44,088 nucleotides of DNA, from NCBI GenBank assembly GCA_020629335.1, contig JAHDDN010000003.1:1-44088 (forward strand), written 5' to 3'. This DNA comes from Chitinophagales bacterium (lineage in GTDB: Bacteria; Bacteroidota; Bacteroidia; Chitinophagales; UBA2359). The position numbers were made by a program, and so were the translations under genes. Position 1 is the first letter of the stretch. Each line of letters starts with the position of its first letter. Below the pieces are notes generated by a model. It made no database searches. It saw nothing but the letters and a program-made list of their open reading frames with translations, and was not told the origin of the DNA. Below, piece after piece: positions 35,301 to 42,086 of the stretch.

Positions 35301-35980
35301 TAATCACCTTCACTTAGAGTTTCTTTGTCTGTATGCTTTAATCGAATCGCCAAATTACGCAACTCACTACCTGCTTCTGTTAAGAATAATCTCATACCGC
35401 TAATATCACCAGCACTCAATCCGCCCATAGCTAATTCTTCCGCTTTCCAAAGATATTGTGTCCGACCTATTAGATGATCACTACCCAATATACCAGCATT
35501 TTCAGTATCGCCATTCCCAACTATAGCCGAATCCAAAGAAAGCGTTTCATTATGCACGATATAATCTTGATAATCGTGAATGTAGCTATACACAGGCTGT
35601 TCTGTATAATTCAAAGTATCCACTTCACCACCATCAACGGTAAAAATTACTTGACGACGATAAGTAGAATCAACCGTGCCTGTAGAATCTGTCAAAAAGG
35701 TATAAGTCAGATAATCCCATTCTCCACAAAGGAAATTATCCTGCTGTGTAGCGGCATCACACTTCAAAGTATGATACATCAAAATCCGCTCATAAGTCGT
35801 CTCATCATCAGGAAACTCAAACATTCCTGAATAAGTGCCCCATGCACCAGGTCCCTCATCATCAAAGGTAAAAGTTTGTACAATAGTCGTATCGCCAGTA
35901 TCAGCATAAGTATTTTGCATCAACATCAAAAACGCAATACTCAAAATAACACAAACTGAACAACGTAATTTTGTTTTCAT
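32366..35980 (-). CDS. PNGase F-like secreted protein with LamG domain and T9SS sorting signal
   Basis: A 1204-aa secreted protein. Order: signal peptide (about 1-27), first PNGase F-type region (about 30-315, with ERILMYHTLKCD and CGEWDYLTYTF), LamG/concanavalin-type domain (about 315-500, ISFWQYGD, NHWVFTKDADTGVMKMYLNG, GFIDEFAVWN), resumed PNGase F-type region (about 510-900, FEIGRFITPYG, GHGFGNGPNNCAEFCRKDH near 740-755, WNECSSNPVYPQGG), then beta domains and a T9SS C-terminal sorting domain (last ~75 residues, VYPNPTQGQAFVNL). PNGase F removes N-glycans from glycoproteins. The LamG domain appears inserted in it. Start is ATG 35980; the open frame reaches a TTG at 36010. Confidence 0.9.
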   Translation of the reverse strand: MKTKLRCSVCVILSIAFLMLMQNTYADTGDTTIVQTFTFDDEGPGAWGTYSGMFEFPDDETTYERILMYHTLKCDAATQQDNFLCGEWDYLTYTFLTDSTGTVDSTYRRQVIFTVDGGEVDTLNYTEQPVYSYIHDYQDYIVHNETLSLDSAIVGNGDTENAGILGSDHLIGRTQYLWKAEELAMGGLSAGDISGMRLFLTEAGSELRNLAIRLKHTDKETLSEGDYESGDFTLVYRVNTTIEETGWHSFDFLNNFEWDGNSNVVIEFTFDNSVIGDANVVLAEETDFDSGIHVAQNDYYLNFSGPDYIEVPVDDFATIENEITISFWQYGDPSIQPQSDSVFEGVNDENQRVVNSHLPWGNSRIYWDAGDNGGSHDRIDQAAEFSNFAGQWNHWVFTKDADTGVMKMYLNGEEWHSGTGKVLDMAGITKFYIGSNKNTGNNYDGFIDEFAVWNKALDEATIADWYNKDITEDHPNWDDMIAYYQFNDGEGANAMDASINENTASLNGLPDWRKPEAATYTRNISTNNMRPNVVFDQGVYESEILTNFSTDSLLVTNVGVTLYENTTDGTIVLEGSPNHPTEATNEFLVWLADAYTYIYDIEGNILDSIYVEAENTLIKDYHEYYSNVSVFEIGRFITPYGINLSLGPNGFRWVYDVTDYAPILKGEKFIRSGNAQELLDLQFVFIEGTPAREVKGIKNLWSGSFSYQSINNDVNGEPITVTLPEDASSFKVKTRTTGHGFGNGPNNCAEFCRKDHLLFLDGEEIARWDLWNECSSNPVYPQGGTWVYDRAGWCPGDIVPDFDHEITQYVTPGQEVTIDYGIEDDPYYNGNWVLRGQLFTYGDIAHTNDVAITDIIKPTNADIHSRKNPICGRPQIQIKNRGSEPIENITLTYGIKNGDGSPCEHTLRKKFWEGSLAFDQSAEVYLERFNWYGLNANDPRFFVEITEVNGIEDDYPTNNYMESQFTLPPQYPDEFTLQFNTNNAAYENAFTLRNDRGHVFYATKSAEADGSLDNNETYEVDFEDLEPGCYTFHFEDTGEDGVSWWANNDGNGYVRFRDEGGILITFEPDFGMDIVHHFTIGHELGEVDADFDCGGPGVLGHADNELRPDDGDRSTDNDSPKGQMISVYPNPTQGQAFVNLQFVKAQEVSIEVTNMIGQTVYQNHLGKIADELLKIDLPKDEQGSYFVKITTNNKVYTKTILVTN

Positions 35981-36017
35981 ATCTTTATTCTTAGTAATTG
36001 GATTATTCAATTAATTG

Positions 36018-36178
36018 AGTAATGATAAAAGAATAACATTTCCGTTTATTACTTGCTAATAACTTCCAATACAGCGTTGCAAAAGCCTCACTTAGCACTG
36101 CTATGCTTCGTTTTTGCGCCTTGTCTTGAAAGCTATTAGCTGCATACTAAATCGAAAGCTTATTTTTTTATCATTACT
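36018..36178. repeat. Family B long-hairpin repeat, copy B2
   Basis: Arms AGTAATGATAAAA (36018-36030) and TTTTATCATTACT (36166-36178) continue as an imperfect stem of about 56 bp. The centre has CGTTG (36075-36079), stem GCAAAA (36079-36084) with TTTTGC (36112-36117), apical TAGC-act-GCTA (36093-36103), then CGCCTTGTC. It lies upstream of the PNGase F-like gene. Confidence 0.8.
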
Positions 36179-36222
36179 AACCTACAAAATACATATTTTT
36201 TTCAATTCTAAATAGCAGAAAT

Positions 36223-36342
36223 TGACATTATGCTTTTTATTTGGGGCATCCCCAATTTATTTTTTGGCCAGCGGGCGCACACATAGGTGCGCCCCTACAT
36301 GGTGCCTACTTCTGACATTATGCTTTTTATTTGGGGCATCCC
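36223..36342. repeat. 30-bp direct repeat duplicating the A8 end box
   Basis: An identical 30-bp stretch ending GGGGCATCCC occurs at 36223-36252 and 36313-36342. The 60 bp between hold a hairpin GGGCGCAC-acatag-GTGCGCCC (36273-36294). The same hairpin, with changed stem bases, lies in A2 at 4322-4343. The arrangement looks like a duplicated or inserted variable segment of A8. Confidence 0.75.
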
Positions 36343-36560
36343 TCGCTTCGTATTCTTCAACTATTCCCTAAACAAAAAATTAATCAACAAATCAAAAATC
36401 ATTCAATCAACAAATGGCTCGGTCGGGCTGTCCGCTCTTATGTGGCTATGCCCTTCCTATTCCGCTAAGGCCCGCTTGTCTGCCTTTCAGGCCAGCCTGC
36501 GCGTACCTAAGCTCCATAAGTCAGGGCATGGCCGCCACATACCGCTTCCATCCCTATGCC
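36333..36560 (+). repeat. Family A structured intergenic repeat, copy A8
   Basis: Outer stem TATGTGGC (36439-36446) with GCCACATA (36534-36541). The second helix is the longest of the family: TATGCCC (36447-36453) with GGGCATG (36524-36530), one T-G. Apical hairpin GCCT-ttc-AGGC as in A1. The box is GGGGCATCCC. The variable segment is AT-rich (ATCAACAAATC words). Confidence 0.85.
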
Positions 36561-37204
36561 TATTGTTGAGTATGTTAGTCTATTAGTAATTAATTAAGTT
36601 AGTACTTAAATTAGGTGGTTTCTACCATTTTTCGGAAAGTAATAGTAGATCAAATAAATCTTCATCAGGTGTATAGTCATCTGAGATTTCTTCCAATATG
36701 GTTTCAAGTGTTAATGATGCTTCATTCATAAAAATTACGCCTTAATAGTACAATAGTATACTGACTACACATGAAAAGCAAGAAAAAGAGGAGAATTACT
36801 AAATTATCCATTAGAAAAATCTGTCAGACTGCACAGCAGCCGATCTCTCAGCGAGCAAAGCGAGCAGTCTGTCATCTGACAGCACAGCGGTCTGACATCT
36901 AAACATCCATGAACCATCGACTGGCAAAATAGACCCAAAAAACGCCCAATCACCGACCTTTATAGCCGTATATTTGTTTCAATAATTACAGAAAGTTCAG
37001 TAAATCATGCTTGTTGAGTGTTTTTGCAGGTTTAAAATGTAAATTTATTGCTTTATCATTACTTAAGTTACTACCTTGCATCGCCTTTGCGACAGAAGAT
37101 TAATAAAACAACTTTCTATATAGGATCGCTGTTAAATAATAATAGATTAATCGCAACTTATGGTACGTACTAATTCGAATTACAATCAGCCGACACTAAA
37201 GAAG
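36561..37204. other. Long gap upstream of the polyprenyl synthetase gene
   Basis: About 640 bp. It contains a possible 35-codon minus-strand gene (36622-36729), GTCTGTC/CTCAGCGAGC words (36817-36900) shared with 23432-23462, and an AT-rich leader before 37205. I see no exact TAnnTTTG box; TACCTTGC near 37069 is close. Confidence 0.4.
36622..36729 (-). CDS. Possible 35-aa acidic small protein
   Basis: A complete ATG-to-TAG frame: begins MNEASLTLETILEEIS and ends DLLLLSEKW. It is strongly acidic and amphipathic, with coherent amino-acid composition and no repeat element inside. No family is recognised and no good promoter is visible. It could be a real small protein, a remnant of a longer gene, or chance. 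Confidence 0.35.
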   Translation of the reverse strand: MNEASLTLETILEEISDDYTPDEDLFDLLLLSEKW

Positions 37205-38179
37205 ATGACCATTTCTTTAAATGACATAAAGGCTCCTATACAAAAAGAGTTAGATAGCTTCGAGGAGAGTTTTAAGGAATCTGTAAAAAGTACAGTTCCC
37301 TTATTAGACAAGGTGATGTATTACATTGTCAAGCGAAAGGGGAAGCAGATGCGTCCTATGTTTGTGTTTTTATGCGCCAAATTAATTGGTAAGGTAGAAG
37401 AACCCACCTTTCGAGCAGCTTCCTTGATAGAACTATTGCATACTGCCACTCTTGTGCATGATGATGTGGTAGACGATTCCAATAAAAGGAGGGGCTTTTT
37501 CTCTGTAAATGCCCTTTGGAAAAATAAAATTGCCGTTTTGGTTGGTGATTACTTACTTTCAAGAGGACTTTTATTAGCGGTCGATAATGAAGATTTTCAA
37601 GCCTTAAAAATAGTATCCAAAGCAGTAAAGGAAATGAGTGAAGGTGAATTGCTCCAAATCCAAAAGAGTCGATTACTCAATTTAGATGAAGAGGTCTATT
37701 ACGAGATAATCCGCCAAAAAACAGCCTCATTGATTTCTGCTGCTTGTGCAGCAGGCATGGCTTCTGTTACTGAAGATGCTCACCAAATTAATCAAGCGGC
37801 ATTATTAGGAGAAAAGATAGGCATTGCTTTCCAAATCAAAGATGATTTATTTGATTTCGGAACAGAAGATATAGGCAAACCCACAGGTATTGATATCAAG
37901 GAAAAAAAATTATCTCTGCCGCTTATCCATGCGATTAACAAGGCGGAAAAAAAACAGCGTAATTGGTTGGTCAATACAATTAAAAAGCATAATGAAAACA
38001 AGAAAAAAGTAGCCGAAATCATCAGTTATGTATGGAAAAGTGGAGGAATAGAATATGCTACTGAAGCGATGTATCGCTATCGTCAAGAAGCCTTTGATAT
38101 ATTAGATACCTTCCCAGATACCGAAGCTAAAAAAAGCTTGAAAATGTTGATAGAATACGTTACTGAGCGGAAGAAGTAA
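37205..38179 (+). CDS. Polyprenyl diphosphate synthase
   Basis: Trans-type isoprenyl diphosphate synthase, 324 aa from ATG 37205, extending isopentenyl diphosphate chains for menaquinone side chains. First Asp-rich motif DDVVDD at 86-91 in LVHDDVVDDSNKRRG, basic GKQMRPM near 46-52, second Asp-rich motif KDDLFDF near 210-216, followed by GKPTGID. An ATG at 37160 in the same frame would add 15 residues; homologues begin near MTISLNDIKAP, so I prefer the later start. The last 20 bp overlap the 3' end of the convergent GH3 gene. Confidence 0.93.
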   Translation: MTISLNDIKAPIQKELDSFEESFKESVKSTVPLLDKVMYYIVKRKGKQMRPMFVFLCAKLIGKVEEPTFRAASLIELLHTATLVHDDVVDDSNKRRGFFSVNALWKNKIAVLVGDYLLSRGLLLAVDNEDFQALKIVSKAVKEMSEGELLQIQKSRLLNLDEEVYYEIIRQKTASLISAACAAGMASVTEDAHQINQAALLGEKIGIAFQIKDDLFDFGTEDIGKPTGIDIKEKKLSLPLIHAINKAEKKQRNWLVNTIKKHNENKKKVAEIISYVWKSGGIEYATEAMYRYRQEAFDILDTFPDTEAKKSLKMLIEYVTERKK

Positions 38180-39686
38180 TAATATACTGCTTAATAGCTT
38201 CTACATAAGTTCTATCGTTAGATAGCCGTGGAATTTTATTTTGTCCACCTAATTTGCCTCGCTCTTTCAACCAAGAATGAAAAGTATTGCGCTTCACTTC
38301 AATGACTAAAGGTATTTGTAAGGCTATATCTTTATAGCGTTTAGCCTCATAATCAGAATTAATAGCTTGTAGCGCTAAATCTAGCTCTTTTGTAAAGATG
38401 TCTAAGTCTGAAGGGGAGTGTTCAAATTCGATGAGCCATTCATGTCGAGCTTTTTCATCCTCGCTGAAGTAGATAGGAGCAACGGTATACTCATTCACTG
38501 TCGCATGACAAACTTGACAGGCTTTAGCTATCGCTCGATCAGCATTTTCTATGATTACTTCTTCTCCAAAAGCGTTGATAAAATGCTGTACTCGCCCACT
38601 TACTTTTATCCTAAATGGATGTAGACTAGTAAATTGTATCGTATCTCCGACCATATAGCGCCACAAACCAGCATTGGTGGAAATGATAATCGCATAATTG
38701 ACACCTATTTCGACTTCCTCCAATTGTTTTGTTTCTGCTTCGGGATTATGTGCTTCCTTTAAGGGTAAAAACTCATAAAAAATACCATGATCTAACATGA
38801 GGAGCATATCCTTATGCCCCAATCGATCTTGCACACCAAAGGAGCCTTCGGAAGCATTATAAGTTTCTACATAATCCATCAATCCTTCTCTTATAATCGA
38901 CTTAAACTGATTTTCATAAGGAGTAAAACTGACTGCTCCATGTATGTATAACTCCAAATCAGGCCAAACCTCCTTTAAGTCAGTCGCTCCAGTTAACTCA
39001 AAGATGCGCTTAATCAATACTAAAGTCCAAGTAGGCACTCCAACCAAATAGGTAACATATTCTTTAATGGTCTCTTGAGCCATTTTTTCTATTTTCTCTT
39101 CCCATTCGTCCATGAGTGCGACTTTCATACTGGGAGTACGCATATATTCACCTATAGAAGGCAAATTACTCATTGTAATGGCAGAAACATCTCCATATTG
39201 CACATTGGGATTAGGGGTATAGGTTTGTAGACTGCCTCCCATGACTAATCCTTTGCCAGTATATATTTTGGTATTGGGCCTATTGCGTAAGTAGAGAGCC
39301 ATTGTATCGCGTCCTGCTTTATAGTGACATTCTTGTAGGGCTTCTTTGCTGACGGGAATGAATTTACTTTTATCACTGGTGGTTCCCGATGATTTGGCGA
39401 ACCATTTGATTTTAGAAGGCCAAAGTAATTTTTGTTCGCCATTCATCATGCGCTCAATAAAAGGCTTTAAGCTATTGTAGTTTTGAATGGGAAATCGTTG
39501 TTTGTAAGTGTGAACATCTTTAATGGAGGAATAATCGTATTGCTCTCCCCATTTAGTGCGACTGCCTTTACGTAACAATTCCTTTAAAATCGCTTCTTGC
39601 GATTCTAGGGGCGCTTGTTGCATTCTATCCAGGCGACCTAAGCCAGCTTTAAGAAAACGAGTAAAAAAGGCATTGAAAATATTCAC
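38160..39686 (-). CDS. GH3 auxin-responsive promoter family protein
   Basis: Bacterial GH3 protein, 508 aa, of the acyl-adenylate/firefly luciferase fold. In plants GH3 enzymes conjugate amino acids to acyl acids; the bacterial substrate is unknown. ATP-binding motif FAKSSGTTSDKSKFIP near 92-107, YNASEGSFGVQD near 270 and WRYMVGDTIQFTSL near 345. The start must be GTG 39686: a stop codon lies just upstream and the next Met is at residue 22. It is convergent with, and overlaps by 20 bp, the polyprenyl synthetase gene. Confidence 0.9.
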   Translation of the reverse strand: MNIFNAFFTRFLKAGLGRLDRMQQAPLESQEAILKELLRKGSRTKWGEQYDYSSIKDVHTYKQRFPIQNYNSLKPFIERMMNGEQKLLWPSKIKWFAKSSGTTSDKSKFIPVSKEALQECHYKAGRDTMALYLRNRPNTKIYTGKGLVMGGSLQTYTPNPNVQYGDVSAITMSNLPSIGEYMRTPSMKVALMDEWEEKIEKMAQETIKEYVTYLVGVPTWTLVLIKRIFELTGATDLKEVWPDLELYIHGAVSFTPYENQFKSIIREGLMDYVETYNASEGSFGVQDRLGHKDMLLMLDHGIFYEFLPLKEAHNPEAETKQLEEVEIGVNYAIIISTNAGLWRYMVGDTIQFTSLHPFRIKVSGRVQHFINAFGEEVIIENADRAIAKACQVCHATVNEYTVAPIYFSEDEKARHEWLIEFEHSPSDLDIFTKELDLALQAINSDYEAKRYKDIALQIPLVIEVKRNTFHSWLKERGKLGGQNKIPRLSNDRTYVEAIKQYIITSSAQ

Positions 39687-39789
39687 TTATTATCGCTATT
39701 AAGGAAAAGGAAATATTCGGAAATATATTAATAAATCTATCAATTATCAACAAAAGTACTGCATTTTTAGTTTTAACTAAGCAAGCTAC

Positions 39790-39953
39790 TAAGTAGCTAA
39801 AGTTAATTATTTCGGCAGTTCTGATGGCCTCTTTTTAGCTTATCCTGCGTTGCTTTTCTTAGCAATAGCCCTGCTATTACTGGCGAAAACCGCCTTGGCT
39901 AAGCTAAAAATAAGCTCATCAAGAATGCACGAATAATTACCTTCAACTACTTA
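39790..39953. repeat. Family B long-hairpin repeat, copy B3
   Basis: Arms TAAGTAG (39790-39796) and CTACTTA (39947-39953) continue as a near-perfect stem of about 55 bp (AATTATT, CTTTTTAGCTTA with TAAGCTAAAAA). The centre has GCGTTGC, stem TTTTC (39854-39858) with GAAAA (39885-39889), apical AATAGC-cct-GCTATT (39864-39878), then CGCCTTGGC. It lies behind the GH3 gene start. Confidence 0.82.
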
Positions 39954-40015
39954 AATAAGGGTTGAAAATTGGAGGTGCTTTTTTTTTGCGGACGATAAAA
40001 GTGTTGATTATTATG

Positions 40016-40023
40016 TACATTTG
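40016..40023 (+). promoter_or_regulatory. Candidate -7 element
   Basis: TACATTTG matches TAnnTTTG exactly, 67 bp before the start at 40091. No TTG at 19-21 bp upstream; the nearest TTTG is 27 bp away. Confidence 0.4.
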
Positions 40024-40090
40024 TAAACTGTTAGTTTTGCCCTGCCCGTAATGATCCCCAGTATATAATAAAAATAACAAAACATTGAGA

Positions 40091-42082
40091 ATGAAAAAGA
40101 TACTAATTCTTATTTGGTGTTTCATCCTAACTTTCCCTCTATATGCTCAACTAAATATGACATTGATCAAACATGTTCAGGCTAGCGATGGAGGATTAAG
40201 TAGCGTTTGGAATGGAGAGATGAGCGATGTGTGGGGGTATGAAGTAGATGGTAATGAATATGCTATCGTTACTATGGAGGATGGGATTTCTATTTTAGAT
40301 ATTACAGATCCATTATCGCCATCAGAAGTATTTTATTCTACTGGTCCTAACACCTTTTGGAGAGATGCAAAGGTTTGGGGAGATCATTTATATGTAGTCA
40401 ATGAAGCGGCTTCTTCTGATGGAATGAAGATTATTGATATGGGGGCTTTGCCAGGTGGAACCATTACCGCTGCGGATGTGAGTTGGTGGGATGGAGATAA
40501 TGGAGTTACTTTTACAGATGCACATAATATATTTATAGACGAAAATGGTTTTGCTTATATCGTTGGTTCAGATGTAGGGAGCATTATTGTTGATGTAGCT
40601 ACTGATCCTGATAATCCTACAGTAGTAGGACAATATGACGATGAGTATGTACATGATGTATTTGTCAGAGGGGATACTTTATGGACTTGTGAGTTTTATG
40701 CAGGACATTTTGCGGCTATAGATGTGACAGATAAGTCTGCAGAGACTTTTATGGCTGCCCAAGAGACACCATCGGGAAAAACACATAATATTTGGCTTAC
40801 TGATAATAATCAAATAGCTTTTGCTTCTGATGAAGTTAATAATGGTTATGTCACTTCCTATGATGTTTCTGATTTGACGGATATTCGAGAGTTGGATCGT
40901 TATCGCCCAGGTTCTGGGGCACCACCACATAATGCATTTGTTGTGTCTGAAGATTTTGTGGTTAATTCATTTTACAAGGAAGGAGTTATTGTTTTAGATG
41001 GCTCTCGACCACAGAATATGATTAAAGTTGGTCAATATGATACTTCGCCTTTTGCGGGGACTGGCTTTGCTGGTTGTTGGGGGGTTTATCCTTATTTACC
41101 TTCAGGAGTTATATTGGCTACGGATATAGAACAAGGCTTGTTTATTTTACAGGCGGACTATAAGCACGCAGCTTATTTAGAAGGTTTTGTAACAGATGTA
41201 AATACAGGTAATCCAATTAACGGAGCTACTGTTTCTGTTGTGACAACAGATAACTCTGATAATTCTAATCTCTTAGGAGAATATGCAACAGGAGCGGCTT
41301 CAAGTGGCACTTATGAGGTTACTGTAAGCGCACCAGGTTATGATCCTATCTCTGTAACAGGAATTGTACTTACAGAAGGTCAAGTTACTAATTGGGATTT
41401 CCAATTAGGTACTTATGAATCTACAGAGGTGCAAGCGAGATTATGTATTGAAGGAGCTTATATCGGGAATGGTGAGATGTCAACGACACTTAATGATTTA
41501 GGCTTGATTCCTTTAGATCAGCCTTTCAATACCGTACCTTGGAATTATCCAGGTATGGAAACTGTTACGGCTGTTCCTACTGATGCTGTAGATTGGATTT
41601 TAGTTGAATTAAGAGCGGTTCCAAGTTCTATGATCTTAGAAACAAGAGCTGGTTTTTTGATGAAGGACGGTATGGTGAAGGATTTGAATGGAACGGACCC
41701 TATTCAATTCAATGCTGCTTATGCAGGGGGAAATTATTATGTCTTATTCCGTCATAGAAATCACATTGATGTAAGAAGTCGATTTCCACAAGTATTTCCA
41801 AACTTAGATACTTTAGATATTACCCTTGATCCAGATTTGGTGAATGGATTAGAACAAATGAAATTAATGAGTGATGGCAAATATGCTTTAGTGGCTGGCG
41901 ATCAGGATGGAGATGGTGATATTGATGGAGATGATTTTGATAATGAATATTCAGTAGCACCAGAAGCTTTACTGCAATACATAGAAATGGATTGTAATTT
42001 AAATGGTTTGGGAACAGTTAAAGACTATAATCTTTATAGAGAAAATAAAGGGGAAATGGGGTCATTTGAAGTACTGTATTAA
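40091..42082 (+). CDS. Secreted choice-of-anchor-B-like repeat protein
   Basis: A 663-aa exported protein. Signal peptide (about 1-20, ending LYAQ), an LVIVD/choice-of-anchor-B beta-propeller region (about 25-355, with repeated SILDITDPLSPSEV, VVDVATDPDNPTVVGQYDD-like units), a carboxypeptidase-like regulatory domain (about 358-440, LEGFVTDVNTGNPINGATVS), and a C-terminal region with a calcium-binding-like DQDGDGDIDGDDFD near 604-617 and a second dockerin-like DCNLNGLGTVKDYN. It has no clear T9SS sorting domain at the end. Start at ATG 40091; the frame opens at a TTG six bases earlier. It is convergent with the next gene, 4 bp away. Confidence 0.87.
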   Translation: MKKILILIWCFILTFPLYAQLNMTLIKHVQASDGGLSSVWNGEMSDVWGYEVDGNEYAIVTMEDGISILDITDPLSPSEVFYSTGPNTFWRDAKVWGDHLYVVNEAASSDGMKIIDMGALPGGTITAADVSWWDGDNGVTFTDAHNIFIDENGFAYIVGSDVGSIIVDVATDPDNPTVVGQYDDEYVHDVFVRGDTLWTCEFYAGHFAAIDVTDKSAETFMAAQETPSGKTHNIWLTDNNQIAFASDEVNNGYVTSYDVSDLTDIRELDRYRPGSGAPPHNAFVVSEDFVVNSFYKEGVIVLDGSRPQNMIKVGQYDTSPFAGTGFAGCWGVYPYLPSGVILATDIEQGLFILQADYKHAAYLEGFVTDVNTGNPINGATVSVVTTDNSDNSNLLGEYATGAASSGTYEVTVSAPGYDPISVTGIVLTEGQVTNWDFQLGTYESTEVQARLCIEGAYIGNGEMSTTLNDLGLIPLDQPFNTVPWNYPGMETVTAVPTDAVDWILVELRAVPSSMILETRAGFLMKDGMVKDLNGTDPIQFNAAYAGGNYYVLFRHRNHIDVRSRFPQVFPNLDTLDITLDPDLVNGLEQMKLMSDGKYALVAGDQDGDGDIDGDDFDNEYSVAPEALLQYIEMDCNLNGLGTVKDYNLYRENKGEMGSFEVLY

Positions 42083-42086
42083 TTTC

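Noticed and set aside
36002..36010. TTG start 30 bp upstream of the PNGase F-like gene
   Set aside because: An ATG followed directly by a good signal peptide is available at 35980.
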